In this document: piece after piece, positions 50,581 to 60,147 of the stretch | Position numbering within the stretch: the first letter of the stretch is position 1 | Layout of the letters: every line of letters begins with the position of its first letter | Origin: Gemmatimonadota bacterium | Lineage (GTDB): Bacteria > Gemmatimonadota > Gemmatimonadetes > Gemmatimonadales > GWC2-71-9 | DNA length: 64,000 nucleotides | Reading direction: 5' to 3' | Assembly: GCA_016713785.1 (NCBI GenBank) | Contig: JADJOM010000003.1 | Coordinates: 2,313,501 to 2,377,500, forward strand | Notes under the pieces: model-generated | What the model saw: the letters and a program-made list of their open reading frames with translations, nothing else | The model's database searches: none | What the model was told of the DNA's origin: nothing | Program-made: the position numbers and the translations under genes

Positions 50581-51795
50581 TCACTTCACCGTGACGGTGA
50601 AGCTCCCGCCGTCGCTGCGCCCGTAGACCGCGGGGTTGTACATCTCCTCGGCGTGGGCCGGCGGCCGCACGAACGTCCCCGGGGTGGTGGCGCGCGCGAT
50701 GTAGCTCATGGTGTAGGTGCCCTTCCAGAGTACCGTGGCCGAGTAGAGCACCCGGTCGTCGCGGATCTCGCGGAACTCCCACGGCGACCACCACCCCGCG
50801 TCCCAGCGGCCGTAGTACCAGTAGCCGCCCGGCGCCTGGTCCTCCCCTCCCTCCTCGTCCGCCTGCTCGGGCGAGAGGTAGGTGGTCGCCTGGTCGACAC
50901 CGGGGCCCGGGGTCAGGCTCGCGGTCCGGAGGCTCAGGTCGACCGCCTCGAGGCCGGCCGGGAGCGCGTCATCGACCACAATGAACTGCCGCTCCTCGGG
51001 GACGGTCACCCGCAGCCGCACCCGCACCAGTTCCCCGGCGGCGACGGAGCTCACCGGCTCGGCCCGGTCGTACCGCTCGTACCACCGCTCCACCCGGATT
51101 CCCTGCTCCTCGGGGTTGACCGGACGCTCCTTCGGTACCTCGTGGACGGTGAGGTAGTAGTAGATCGGCGCCCCGGGTCCGGTGGCCGCCAGCTGCACGG
51201 CCAGCGTGCGGCCGTCCACCAGCCCGGTGAGCGCCACGCTCGAGTCGCGCATGGCCCCTCGCGCGCTCGCCGCGGGCGCCCCGGCGGAGGAGAGCAGCGT
51301 CCGCCCCGCGCCGCTCACCGCGAACGGCCGCGCGGCCGCGGCCCGCGACCGGCGATCGAACGCCGCGAGCGCGCTCACGATGGACGCGTAGTCCTGCGTG
51401 TTCCAGTAGTCGAGCGTGCCGGCGCGGCCCTGCTGCACCAGCGTCTCCACCAGCGGTCCCACCAGGGGGCTGGCCGAGTCGACGGCCAGCGTGGCCTGCA
51501 GCAGCCGGCCATAGGGCCGGCTGCGGCTGGTGAAGTAGTGCACGTCGCGGAGCGCAACCTCCGGCATCACCGCGCGGCGCCCCTCGACCTTCACCGACTT
51601 CCACGCCGGCTCGAGCAGGGTGCGGGCCGCGCGGAACGCCTTCCGCCGCGCCAGCACCTCCGCCAGGCGCACCCGGTCCTCCCACGCCAGCTGCGCCGCG
51701 TTCCGCAGCAGCTCGTTCTCGGCGGCGATGTGGGGCTTGCCCAGGCGGCTCAGGTAGTCGACCGCCGCCACCTGGTCGGCGAGCCGCACCTGCAC
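50581..51795 (-). CDS. Alpha-2-macroglobulin, C-terminal part after a frameshift
   Basis: 404 residues in the frame after the break: the end of the thioester-helical domain (AVDYLSRLGKPHIAAENELL) and the receptor-binding-like beta domain (about 190-404, WYERYDRAEPVSSVAAGEL, YTMSYIARATTPGTFV). On its own it has no signal peptide or normal start (GTG at 51795 is arbitrary); it belongs with the next entry. See the frameshift finding. Confidence 0.85.
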   Translation of the reverse strand: MQVRLADQVAAVDYLSRLGKPHIAAENELLRNAAQLAWEDRVRLAEVLARRKAFRAARTLLEPAWKSVKVEGRRAVMPEVALRDVHYFTSRSRPYGRLLQATLAVDSASPLVGPLVETLVQQGRAGTLDYWNTQDYASIVSALAAFDRRSRAAAARPFAVSGAGRTLLSSAGAPAASARGAMRDSSVALTGLVDGRTLAVQLAATGPGAPIYYYLTVHEVPKERPVNPEEQGIRVERWYERYDRAEPVSSVAAGELVRVRLRVTVPEERQFIVVDDALPAGLEAVDLSLRTASLTPGPGVDQATTYLSPEQADEEGGEDQAPGGYWYYGRWDAGWWSPWEFREIRDDRVLYSATVLWKGTYTMSYIARATTPGTFVRPPAHAEEMYNPAVYGRSDGGSFTVTVK

Positions 51796-54700
51796 CCGCT
51801 CATACCAGCCGATGACCGGCGCGGCGATGGCCTCGGGTCATCGAGCGCCGCGCGCAGGTAGCCACCGAGCCGCGCGAGAACGCTGTCGTCCACCGCGATG
51901 CCGGCGGCGCGGGCGTCGAGCAGCGTGGCCCCGGCGTAGGCGCTGAGCCACGGCGTGGTCCAGTCGGTGCTGCCCCAGTACCCGATCCCGCCGTCGGCGC
52001 GCTGGCGCCGGCTCAGGATCCCTACCGCGGTCTCGATCTCCCGCTTCGGGTTCCCCTTGAGCAGGGTGGTCTTCGTCTCCAGCTGCGCGCGGTACAGCGC
52101 GATGATCGGCTGCGCCGCGCTCGAGGCCTGCTCCGTGCAGTAGTACGGGTACACCCGGAGCTCCCACGACAGGCCCCGGACCACGCTCAGCGGCGAGCTG
52201 CCCAGGGTGAGGCTCAGCCGGGAGCGGGCCAGGTCGAGCCCCTCCGGCAGGGCAAACCGCGCCGTGGCGGTGTCGAGCAGCACCCCGGCGATGGTCCAGG
52301 CGCGCGGACGGAAGGCCGGACGCACGGCCAGCCGCTGCTCCACCAGGTCGGCGTCGCCGGCGCCGGTGACGCGGAACCGGAACGCGGCGCTGTCGCCGCC
52401 GCCCACCGGGTCGCCGCCGGGCTGGCGGAAGGCGAACCGCACCTCGCGGCCGCGGCCGGCCTCGAGGGTGGCCGTCTGGCTCGCCGCGCCCGTGAGCTCC
52501 GCGCCGCGCGGCTCGGCCTTCACCGTGACGGTGGGCGTGCCGCCAGCGCGCTGATTCACCACCACGCCGGCCTCGAAGCGGTCGCCCTCGCGGATGAAGC
52601 GGGGCAGCGCGGGCCGCGCCAGGAGCGGGCGGGTCACGAGCATGGGCGACTCGCCCTTGCCGTAGCGGTCACCGGCGGTGACCGCCACCGCCATCACCCG
52701 GAAGGTGGTGAGGTTGTCCGGCAGCCTGGCGGCGGCCGTCGCGGCGCCGGTGGAATCCGTGAGCACGCTGCCCAGGAAGAACGCGGTGGTCTTGAACTGG
52801 GAACGGAGCAGGTCGGCCTCGCCCTGGCCACCGCCGCCGCCGGGGGCGCGGTTGCCCTTCTCGCCCTCGGGCACCTGGGGCGCCACGGTGGTGAGGTTGC
52901 TCGCCAGCCGGAGGCCGAGGCCCCGCTCGCGATAGAGCAGGTCGAGCGGGTCGGGGGTGCGGTACCCGGTCAGCGCCAGGACGCCCTCGTCGACCGCCCA
53001 GAGCGTGACCTCGGCGCGCTGCCCGCGCCCGTTGCGGTCGGTGACCTTGAGCTGCACCCGCGCGGTATCGGCGGGACGGTACTCCCTGCGCAGCGGCGCC
53101 ACGGCCACCGTCAGGCGCTTGACCTCGGGCGTCACCCGCAGGTCGGCGTAGCCCACCCGCATGGTGGGGCGGCCCGGGTCGTCGAGCGGGCCCGGCGCGG
53201 CGCTGCGGCCGCGGGCCACCACGATGGACACGAAGGCGTTGGGGGCCCACGCCTCGGTCACGGGGAACTTGAGCGTCGTGGAGCCGCTGGTGATGTGGAT
53301 GCGACGCTGCTCGATCAACCCCTCGCGCTCCACGGTCACCCAGGCATCGGCGTCGGTGAAGGGCGAGGCGAAGAGCACGGTCGCGGTGTCGCCCACGCTG
53401 TAGCGGGACTTGTCGGGCACCACGTCCATCTTGAACTGCGACTCGTCGTTCCACGGCACGTAGTCGCTGCCCGTGGCCCAGCGGTAGACGCTGGTCGAGA
53501 CGGCGCGGCCCTGCCGGTCCTGGGCCTCGAAGGTGAGGATGTAGGTGCCGCCGCCCGGCGGCGTGAAGCGGCAGTTGACCGGCTGCTCACGCTCGGTCTC
53601 CACGCCGCAGCGCGCGACCGTGTCCGAGACCCATTCGCCGTAGACCTCGCTGTACCCGCCGCGCGTGCGGTGCACCCGGTGCCACTCCCGCCGTACCACG
53701 GTGCCCTTCACCTTGATGCCCTCCACCCGGCGCCCATCCGGCCGGACCGCGATCAGCGCCACGGCCTGCAGCTGCCCCGCGGTCCAGAAGTAGCTCTGGC
53801 CCAGCGGCCTGGCGCCTATATAAAAGGAAGCGGGGTGGATCAGGACGCTGGCCTGCGCGCCGACCGACTGCCGGTTGACGTCGGTGACCGAGGCCTCGAG
53901 CACCGCCCGCGCCGGCCGGCCCTTCACCGCCGGCCCCACCGGGAAACGGATGGTGGCCCGTCCCTTTCCATCGAGGGTGTCGGTGCCCTGCGCCAGGGTG
54001 GTGACCCCGCCCGATTCCTCCTCCTCCCACCACCAGCCGCCATCGCCGAAGTAGTAGCCCTCGGTGCCGGGGATCTCCACCGCGCCGAAGCCGAGCGAAG
54101 TCTGCCGGGCCGACCAGGTGAGCACCGCGCGCGCCATGGGGGCGCCGAAGAGGTAGCGGGCCTCCACGGCGGCCGTGGCGGAATCGCCCGGAAAGCGGGG
54201 TGCGGAATCGGCGGTGGCCGTCACCAGGAACTCCGGCGGCCGGTACTCCGCCACCCGGTAGTCGGCGGAGGCGAAGTCCTGCCACTCGCCTCCGCGCTTG
54301 AGCTGCAGCCGCACCGAGTAGCTGCCGAGCGGCGAGCCCGCCGGGATGGTGAAGCTCTGGGCGGAGGTGCCGAACGCCGTCGGCGCGACGGTGACCTCGC
54401 GCAGCGTGCTCCCTTCGCGGTCCTGGAAGATCCAGTGCAGGCTGTCGGTGCGTGCCGGCACGGTGAGCGTGCCGAGGTTGCCGTTCCGCACGATGGCCTT
54501 GGCGTAGACCGGCTCGCCCGGGCGGTAGATGCCCCGCTCGGTGAAGACCGCCGCCGCGAGCGGGTAGCGGTCGGTGCCGTAGGCGGAGCTGACGTTGAAG
54601 CGCCACGGCGAAAGGTCGGGGTCGTAGCTGGAGATGCTGGTGAGGGCCTTGTCGTTGCCATCACTCGCCACGACGTACCCCTGGAAGCCGTACTCCTCGC

Positions 54701-56321
54701 TGCTGCTCGAGTCCGTGACGTAGGGACCCAGGACCGCGATCCCGTCGGCGGTGGTGCGGGCGGTGGCGCGGACCTTCCCGGTGGTGCCGTAGAGCGTCAC
54801 CGTGGCGCCCGCCCGCGGCTTGCCGTCGGACACGCCCGTGACCCAGACCACGCCGCCGGAGAGGCCGATCTTGGCGTGCACGGCGAGGTCGGTCACCTGC
54901 ACGATGGCGTAGGGCTGGTTGGCCTGCCAGTCCTCGGAGAGCGTCGGGCTGGTGACCTTCACCAGCTGCAGGATGGGCGCGCTGGGCCGCTGCATGTTGT
55001 ACAGCGGCAGCTTGACGCCGAAGATGCGCACCCGATCGCGCGGCCCGGTCACCCGGATGCGGGTGGTGCTGGCGCCCTTGAGCACTGCGGCGAGGGCGCT
55101 GTCGTCCTGGTTCCAGCGGTTGTACTGCAGCATGGCCGGGATCAGCCGTGCCGGCACCGGCGCGATGGTCACGGCCAGGGTGTCGACGTTCACGTACTTG
55201 ACGGCGAGGGTGCGGAACGGCGCCCGCTCGACGGTCATCCGGCCGTACTCGTGCTCCACCAGCGGCGCATAGCCGGTGGTCCGGAAGCCCGCGGCGGGAT
55301 TGCCGGTGAGACGCTGCCCGAAGATGTCGGTGAGGGTGGGCGCCGCGCTCACCGCGTAGGCGGTGTGCGGCGTCAGCGTGGTCTCGAGGTACCAGGTCTC
55401 GGAGGTCTCGGAGGTATCCGACACCGAGAACGACACCTTGGGCAGGATGCCGATGCCCCGCTCCACGTCGGCGCCCCGGACCGGGGTGGAGAACTCGAGC
55501 CGGATGCCGCCGGCGGGGCAGACGTCGCCGCCGCCACAGCTCGCGCCCACCAGGCGGAATCCGGTATAGGTCTGGAAGCCCCAGCGGACGAAGGGCCGGG
55601 TGTTCTCGGGATCAATGCTGCTGGGCAGCACCAGCTCCCCGGCGCAGTCGAGCGGGAGGGGCCGCACCGGCACCAGCTCAACGATCCGGCGGAGCGAGTC
55701 GGCGCCGTGGTCGCGGTCCCACCCGCCGGCCTCCTGGAACTGCCAGGGCGCCTCGTCATCGATGGGGCGCTGGCCGCGGACCCGCAACGGGATGGCGCCG
55801 GGCGCGCGACAGGTGGAGCTGAATTCCACGTAGCCGAGCTGGCGCGCGGCCTCGGCGCCCAGGGGCGTGGAGTAGACCACCTCGAAGGTGGATTCGGGCG
55901 TCAGGAACCGGGGATGTTCCCCCTCGCTCACCGGCAGGCCGGTCAGCAGGGTCGGTCCGCTGACAGCAAAGGAGTACACGTAGGGCTCCGCCAGCCGGCT
56001 CCCGTCCATCGCCTCGAAGGTGCTGGCGATGGTGACCGTGTAGCTGGTGCCCGGGGTGAGCGGGGCCGCCGGCAGGAATCGAAGGGTCACCGGGTCCCGC
56101 CATTCCGCGCGGCCGGCGAGCGCCGGCGTGATCCGCAGCAGCCCCGCCGGGTCGACGGCGCGGTCGAGCGAGCCCGCCACGGGCCGGTCGAAGATCACCT
56201 GGATCGGCGCGGTGGGCAGCGCCTCGCCGGAGGGTGAGGAGGACAGCACACGGAGCGGCGTGGGCGGCTCGGTGGCCGCGACGGCAAGCACCACGGCGGC
56301 GAGGACTCGCGGGGACCACAT
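51750..56321 (-). CDS. Alpha-2-macroglobulin family protease trap, N-terminal part
   Basis: 1523 residues as read; about 1900 with the C-terminal part. Signal peptide (about 1-18), repeated MG beta domains, a bait-like region, and the thioester motif CTEQ at C1395 in YYCTEQASS. The thioester covalently traps attacking proteases in the periplasm, protecting the wall built by PbpC. The reading goes wrong at the G3 run 51835-51837 (+ strand): adding one base joins DDP to EAIAAPVIGWYERVQVRLAD and restores the normal length. A good promoter lies upstream. Confidence 0.92.
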   Translation of the reverse strand: MWSPRVLAAVVLAVAATEPPTPLRVLSSSPSGEALPTAPIQVIFDRPVAGSLDRAVDPAGLLRITPALAGRAEWRDPVTLRFLPAAPLTPGTSYTVTIASTFEAMDGSRLAEPYVYSFAVSGPTLLTGLPVSEGEHPRFLTPESTFEVVYSTPLGAEAARQLGYVEFSSTCRAPGAIPLRVRGQRPIDDEAPWQFQEAGGWDRDHGADSLRRIVELVPVRPLPLDCAGELVLPSSIDPENTRPFVRWGFQTYTGFRLVGASCGGGDVCPAGGIRLEFSTPVRGADVERGIGILPKVSFSVSDTSETSETWYLETTLTPHTAYAVSAAPTLTDIFGQRLTGNPAAGFRTTGYAPLVEHEYGRMTVERAPFRTLAVKYVNVDTLAVTIAPVPARLIPAMLQYNRWNQDDSALAAVLKGASTTRIRVTGPRDRVRIFGVKLPLYNMQRPSAPILQLVKVTSPTLSEDWQANQPYAIVQVTDLAVHAKIGLSGGVVWVTGVSDGKPRAGATVTLYGTTGKVRATARTTADGIAVLGPYVTDSSSSEEYGFQGYVVASDGNDKALTSISSYDPDLSPWRFNVSSAYGTDRYPLAAAVFTERGIYRPGEPVYAKAIVRNGNLGTLTVPARTDSLHWIFQDREGSTLREVTVAPTAFGTSAQSFTIPAGSPLGSYSVRLQLKRGGEWQDFASADYRVAEYRPPEFLVTATADSAPRFPGDSATAAVEARYLFGAPMARAVLTWSARQTSLGFGAVEIPGTEGYYFGDGGWWWEEEESGGVTTLAQGTDTLDGKGRATIRFPVGPAVKGRPARAVLEASVTDVNRQSVGAQASVLIHPASFYIGARPLGQSYFWTAGQLQAVALIAVRPDGRRVEGIKVKGTVVRREWHRVHRTRGGYSEVYGEWVSDTVARCGVETEREQPVNCRFTPPGGGTYILTFEAQDRQGRAVSTSVYRWATGSDYVPWNDESQFKMDVVPDKSRYSVGDTATVLFASPFTDADAWVTVEREGLIEQRRIHITSGSTTLKFPVTEAWAPNAFVSIVVARGRSAAPGPLDDPGRPTMRVGYADLRVTPEVKRLTVAVAPLRREYRPADTARVQLKVTDRNGRGQRAEVTLWAVDEGVLALTGYRTPDPLDLLYRERGLGLRLASNLTTVAPQVPEGEKGNRAPGGGGGQGEADLLRSQFKTTAFFLGSVLTDSTGAATAAARLPDNLTTFRVMAVAVTAGDRYGKGESPMLVTRPLLARPALPRFIREGDRFEAGVVVNQRAGGTPTVTVKAEPRGAELTGAASQTATLEAGRGREVRFAFRQPGGDPVGGGDSAAFRFRVTGAGDADLVEQRLAVRPAFRPRAWTIAGVLLDTATARFALPEGLDLARSRLSLTLGSSPLSVVRGLSWELRVYPYYCTEQASSAAQPIIALYRAQLETKTTLLKGNPKREIETAVGILSRRQRADGGIGYWGSTDWTTPWLSAYAGATLLDARAAGIAVDDSVLARLGGYLRAALDDPRPSPRRSSAGMSGCRCGSPTRWRRSTT

Positions 56322-56353
56322 CGGGGAGAACTCCGGAGAGGGCGGGAGCGCAC

Positions 56354-56382
56354 AAGATCGTCGACCCGGGGGAGACGGTCAA
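56354..56382 (-). promoter_or_regulatory. Promoter of the alpha-2-macroglobulin/pbpC unit
   Basis: On the - strand TTGACC (56382-56377), a 17-base spacer and GATCTT (56359-56354), about 33 bases before the start codon. Confidence 0.5.
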
Positions 56383-56632
56383 CACGCGAAAAAGTGACAG
56401 GACGCAGGCGCCACGCATGGACGGTCCCCGCACCGCCACGCGAACGCCTGCGACCTGCCACCTTTCCTCCCCTTCCAGCGATGCTCCCGGACGCGGACCG
56501 GCGCCCGTCAGGATCCGCCTGGTCACCTCTCCCGGGGCGACCGCGGCAGGCGGGCGCCAGCACGCCGGTGCCGGCGCGCGCGCCTGCGCGCGGAAGTGCC
56601 CTGGGTTCGGGGCCAGGAACCCCGGACGGCGC
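56383..56632. other. Non-coding stretch beside the alpha-2-macroglobulin gene
   Basis: With the promoter region it makes a gap of 311 bases. It lies between two - strand genes; I see no gene, repeat or hairpin of note in it. Confidence 0.5.
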
Positions 56633-57229
56633 TCAGCGGAGCTCCGCGATCCACCCGTAGTCCTCCAGCCGGACGACCTGGGCTCCGCCGCCGGCCGTCA
56701 GGGGGACCTCCAGCGTGTGGCCCACCGACAGGTACAGCCGCTCCACCGCAGCCTGGAAGGCCGCGGGGCAGCTCCCGGTGACCTGGGCCTCCGCCCCCCC
56801 CTCCGGTGCCGCCCACGAAAGGGCGAGCCACGTCTCCGCCCCATCCCGCTGTTCCCGCGCCACGGCCTCGACCACACCCGTGCTGGTCAGGGTCAGGGTG
56901 CAGGCCGTCGCGGCCTGCCCGTGCTGGCCGCAGAACCGGATCACGGCGGAGCGCTCCAGCAGCCCGCGGAACCCTCCCGCCGCGTCCCGGATCAAGGTGC
57001 CGGTCAGGGTCTCGCTGCCGCCGTTCACGCACTCGGCACCGGAGACATACTGCGGCCAGTCGCTGGTGAGACGCACGCCCCAGATGGCGCGGACGGCGGG
57101 CCGGGTGTCCCCGGGTGACGGGGACAGCGGGTACGGCGCCGCCAGGGCGACCTCCGCCTGCGCCGCGAGCGGCGCGGCGGTGACGAGTGGTTGGGCAAGG
57201 AACAGCAGTACGCGGAACGTGGCACGCAT
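56633..57229 (-). CDS. Secreted hypothetical protein
   Basis: 198 residues; the signal peptide ends AAPLAAQ. The mature domain has four Cys (SGAECVNGG, VIRFCGQHG, ATACTLTLT, VTGSCPAAF), suggesting two disulfides, and repeated short strands. No family recognised. ATG with GGGAG five bases upstream. The 221-base gap upstream has several ATGATGG-like short repeats but no gene. Confidence 0.6.
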   Translation of the reverse strand: MRATFRVLLFLAQPLVTAAPLAAQAEVALAAPYPLSPSPGDTRPAVRAIWGVRLTSDWPQYVSGAECVNGGSETLTGTLIRDAAGGFRGLLERSAVIRFCGQHGQAATACTLTLTSTGVVEAVAREQRDGAETWLALSWAAPEGGAEAQVTGSCPAAFQAAVERLYLSVGHTLEVPLTAGGGAQVVRLEDYGWIAELR

Positions 57230-57450
57230 CGGATCTCCCAGCGAGTGATGGGATCCCCTAGGACAAGTCCCGTGCCGCGGCCCCGGGTGGCGGCCGCTCG
57301 TGCGGTACGCACCCGGAAAACGATGATGATGGAAGGGGTTAGCGATCCTGCGGTGAGAGCGATGATGGACGGGCCTGGCAACCCGTCACCATCATTTCTG
57401 TTCCTGCCCGACCCACCCGGCACACAAATGGGGTGATCGGTTGCGTCGAT

Positions 57451-58989
57451 TCAGGTATAACGGCCCGGCTTGATGCCGTACTTCCGGAGCTTGTAGCGGA
57501 TGATCCGCTCGGTACTCCCCAGCGCCTGGGTGATCTCGGCCACGGAGCCCCGGGCCTCCTTGAGGGCGTCGACGAGGATGTCGGCCTCGAAGCGCTCGAC
57601 CATGGCCTTCATGGGGCCGCGCGGCGGCCCGGCCAGCTCGGGCACCTGGAGCGAGGGCGGCAGGTGACGGCCATGGATCGCGGGACCGTCGGCCACCACG
57701 ACGGCGCGCTCGATCACGTTCTCGAGTTCGCGCACGTTGCCGGGCCAGTGGTACCGCATCAGCATGTCGATCGCGGGAGTGGTCAGCCGGGTGACCGGCT
57801 TCTGGTGCGCCATGGCGTATTTCTCGATGAAGTGGTCGGCCAGGAGCAGGATATCGGTCTTCCGGTCGCGGAGCGGCGGCAGGAACACCGGAAAGACGTT
57901 GAGCCGGTAGTAGAGGTCCTCCCGGAAGGTCCGCTGGCGGATGGCCTCCTCGAGGTCGCGGTTGGTGGCGGTGATGATGCGGACGTCGACCGGGATCGGG
58001 TCGCCGCCACCCACCCGCTCGAACTCCCGCTCCTGCAGCACCCGCAGCAGCTTGGCCTGGGTGGCCAGGGAGAGCTCCCCGATCTCGTCAAGGAAGATGG
58101 TCCCGCCGTGGGCCCGCTCGAACCGCCCCGCCTTGCGGCTCAGCGCCCCGGTGAAGGCCCCGCGCTCATGCCCGAAGAGCTCGGATTCCATGAGGGTCTC
58201 GGGCAGGGCGGCGCAGTTGACCTTGACCAGGGGCCCGGCGGCGCGGGGACTGTGGAAGTGCAGCGCCGAGGCGATCAGCTCCTTGCCGGTGCCGGATTCA
58301 CCCCGGATGAGGACGGTGGTCTGGGTGCCGGCCACCTGGGAGACCTGCGCGAGCACGTCGCGCATCGGGCGGCTGGTGCCGATCAGGTGACTGAAGTCGT
58401 AGCGCTCCCGCAGGGTCTGCTTGAGGCGGCGGTTCTCCTCTTCCAGGGGCCGCTGGGTCTTGAGCCGGAGCGCCACCAGCGCGGCCACCACGTGGAGGAA
58501 CTTGACCAGCGGGGCGGTGTCGTCGCCGGGGCGGTGGGGCAGGTCCACCGAGAGGGCGCCGACGGCCCGGTGGTCCACCAGGATGGGCACGCAGGCAAAG
58601 GTCACCGCGTCGGCAGGATGCAGGCCCCGGCGGAGGGTGCGGTGCAGGAAGCGCGGCTCCCGGGCCACGTCCGGCACTACCATCGGCCGCCCGGTCGCGA
58701 CCACCTCTCCGGTGATCCCCTCCCCGACCTGGTACCGGGCCAGCCGGCCCTCCTGCGGCAGGTCGAGGGAGGCCTCGATGTAGAGCTCCCCGGTCTCTTC
58801 GTCCAGCAGGGTGAGGGAGCCGCGGAGGGCTCCCGGGTGGCGGCGCAGCAGCGCCATCACCTCCCGGAGCCCGTCGTGCAGCGGGGTGGACCCGCCCAGG
58901 GCCTCACTCACGTCGAACAGCGTGGCAAGCTCGACCAGCTCCTCGACCGGTTCGGGGGGGTGGACGGGCAACGCGGCGGACATCGTCAT
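57451..58989 (-). CDS. Sigma-54-dependent activator (GAF - AAA+ - Fis HTH)
   Basis: 512 residues. GAF sensor (about 20-180), AAA+ domain with Walker A GESGTGKE, the sigma-54-contacting GAFTGA loop (277-282), GGTIFLDEIGELS (Walker B) and the arginine fingers in FREDLYYRLNVFPV. A C-terminal Fis-type HTH follows (VAEITQALGSTERIIRYKLR, ending KYGIKPGRYT). The layout is NifA/NorR-like; the GAF ligand is unknown. The ATG at 58989 has GGAGG five bases upstream, so a TTG farther up is not needed. No sigma-54 target gene is adjacent. Confidence 0.92.
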   Translation of the reverse strand: MTMSAALPVHPPEPVEELVELATLFDVSEALGGSTPLHDGLREVMALLRRHPGALRGSLTLLDEETGELYIEASLDLPQEGRLARYQVGEGITGEVVATGRPMVVPDVAREPRFLHRTLRRGLHPADAVTFACVPILVDHRAVGALSVDLPHRPGDDTAPLVKFLHVVAALVALRLKTQRPLEEENRRLKQTLRERYDFSHLIGTSRPMRDVLAQVSQVAGTQTTVLIRGESGTGKELIASALHFHSPRAAGPLVKVNCAALPETLMESELFGHERGAFTGALSRKAGRFERAHGGTIFLDEIGELSLATQAKLLRVLQEREFERVGGGDPIPVDVRIITATNRDLEEAIRQRTFREDLYYRLNVFPVFLPPLRDRKTDILLLADHFIEKYAMAHQKPVTRLTTPAIDMLMRYHWPGNVRELENVIERAVVVADGPAIHGRHLPPSLQVPELAGPPRGPMKAMVERFEADILVDALKEARGSVAEITQALGSTERIIRYKLRKYGIKPGRYT

Positions 58990-59016
58990 GGATACCTCCA
59001 GGGCTGACAAAGCGAA

Positions 59017-59043
59017 CGGCCCGCTCGAGGGAGGAGCGGGCCG
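59017..59043 (-). terminator. GC hairpin in the leader of the sigma-54 activator
   Basis: Perfect ten-base stem CGGCCCGCTC with its complement and a seven-base loop, 28 bases before the activator start. On the - strand it is followed by a T-rich TTCGCTTTGT, so it could end or attenuate transcripts before the gene. A weaker six-base ACCCCG/CGGGGT hairpin lies at 59099-59119. Confidence 0.4.
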
Positions 59044-59184
59044 CTGAATGCATCAGGGCGCCAGGCGCCGGCCACGCTCCGGGTCAAGGAATCCCATTAC
59101 CCCGGCAATTATTCGGGGTGACCAGGGCGTGACCGGCGGCGCGAGGCGACATGAATGCAAGAATAGGGGGGAGGGGCGGCGGCG

Positions 59185-60147
59185 TCAACGCGGCTTGGGG
59201 GCGGAGGCGGCGCGCCGGACCGCCGGCCGCAGCCGGGACAGCGAGAACTCACGCCCGGTGATGATCAGCACCACGGAGCACACGATCACCAGCGACGCCA
59301 GCAGGGCCCGCGGGGTGAGCGCCTCGCCGCCGAAGGCCCAGCCCAGGAAGACCGCCACCATCGGGTTCACGTAGCCGGCGGTGGCCACCTTGTTGGGGGT
59401 GGTGACCTGCAGCAGCCAGGCAAAGGCCGTGAAGGTGACCAGCGACCCGAAGACGATCAGGTAGAGGACCGACAGCCCCGACTTGAGCGTGACCAGCCCC
59501 GGGTCGAAGTGGCGCGGGTCGCCGTGCAGCAGGCTCGCGCCGAACAACCACACCCCGCCGGCGAGCATCTCCATGCCGGAGACCTGCGGGGCGCTGGCGG
59601 GCAGGTCGGCGGTGCGGGACAGTACCGACGCCAGGGCCCAGGCGAAGGTGGAGCACATGAGGAGGGCCACCCCGGCGGGGTCGGCGTGCCCCGCGTCGCC
59701 CTGGCCGGGGAGCACCAGCAGGGCCACCCCGGCAAACCCCAGGGCGATGCCGGCGAGGACCATGCCGGTAGGCCGGGCGCCCCCGGGACGGAGCCATTCG
59801 AGCAGGGCGGTCCAGACCGAGACCATGGCCACGATCAGGGCCACCAGGCCCGAGGGAATGGACTGCTCCACCCACACCACAGCGCCGTTGCCCACCAGGA
59901 AGAACAGCGCCCCGAGCAGGAAGGCCCAGCCCCACTGCACCGGCCGGGGGCGCGGGGCGCCCCGCAGCCGGGACCAGGCGTAGAGCAGCCCGCCGGCCAC
60001 GAGGAACCGGACCCCCGCCATGAGGAGCGGCGGAATGGTGTGGATCGCGAAGGCGATCGCAAGGTAGGTCGAGCCCCAGATGAGGTAGATCGCCGCGAAC
60101 GCGAGCAGCAGGGTGAGGCGGTGCCGCGCGGCCTGTTCAGGCGTCAT
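59185..60147 (-). CDS. EamA/DMT-family exporter (YedA-like)
   Basis: 320 residues with ten membrane helices in two EamA repeats (AAIYLIWGSTYLAIAFAIHT at the first, ALASVLSRTADLP at the second). ATTPNKVATAGYVNPMVAVFLGW-type wording is seen here as PNKVATAGYVNPMVAVF, the usual second-repeat signature. Exports amino acids or other small metabolites. It overlaps the Lrp-type gene by 11 bases; that pair suggests amino-acid-controlled export. Confidence 0.9.
   Translation of the reverse strand: MTPEQAARHRLTLLLAFAAIYLIWGSTYLAIAFAIHTIPPLLMAGVRFLVAGGLLYAWSRLRGAPRPRPVQWGWAFLLGALFFLVGNGAVVWVEQSIPSGLVALIVAMVSVWTALLEWLRPGGARPTGMVLAGIALGFAGVALLVLPGQGDAGHADPAGVALLMCSTFAWALASVLSRTADLPASAPQVSGMEMLAGGVWLFGASLLHGDPRHFDPGLVTLKSGLSVLYLIVFGSLVTFTAFAWLLQVTTPNKVATAGYVNPMVAVFLGWAFGGEALTPRALLASLVIVCSVVLIITGREFSLSRLRPAVRRAASAPKPR

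Noticed and set aside
53295..56237. Long open frame on the + strand opposite the alpha-2-macroglobulin gene
   Set aside because: Low-complexity Arg/Gly/His/Val translation, antisense to a well-recognised gene; an effect of high GC.
59060..59085. Sigma-54 promoter-like GG...GC element before the activator gene
   Set aside because: The GG and GC pairs are nine bases apart, not ten, and the flanks do not match the consensus.
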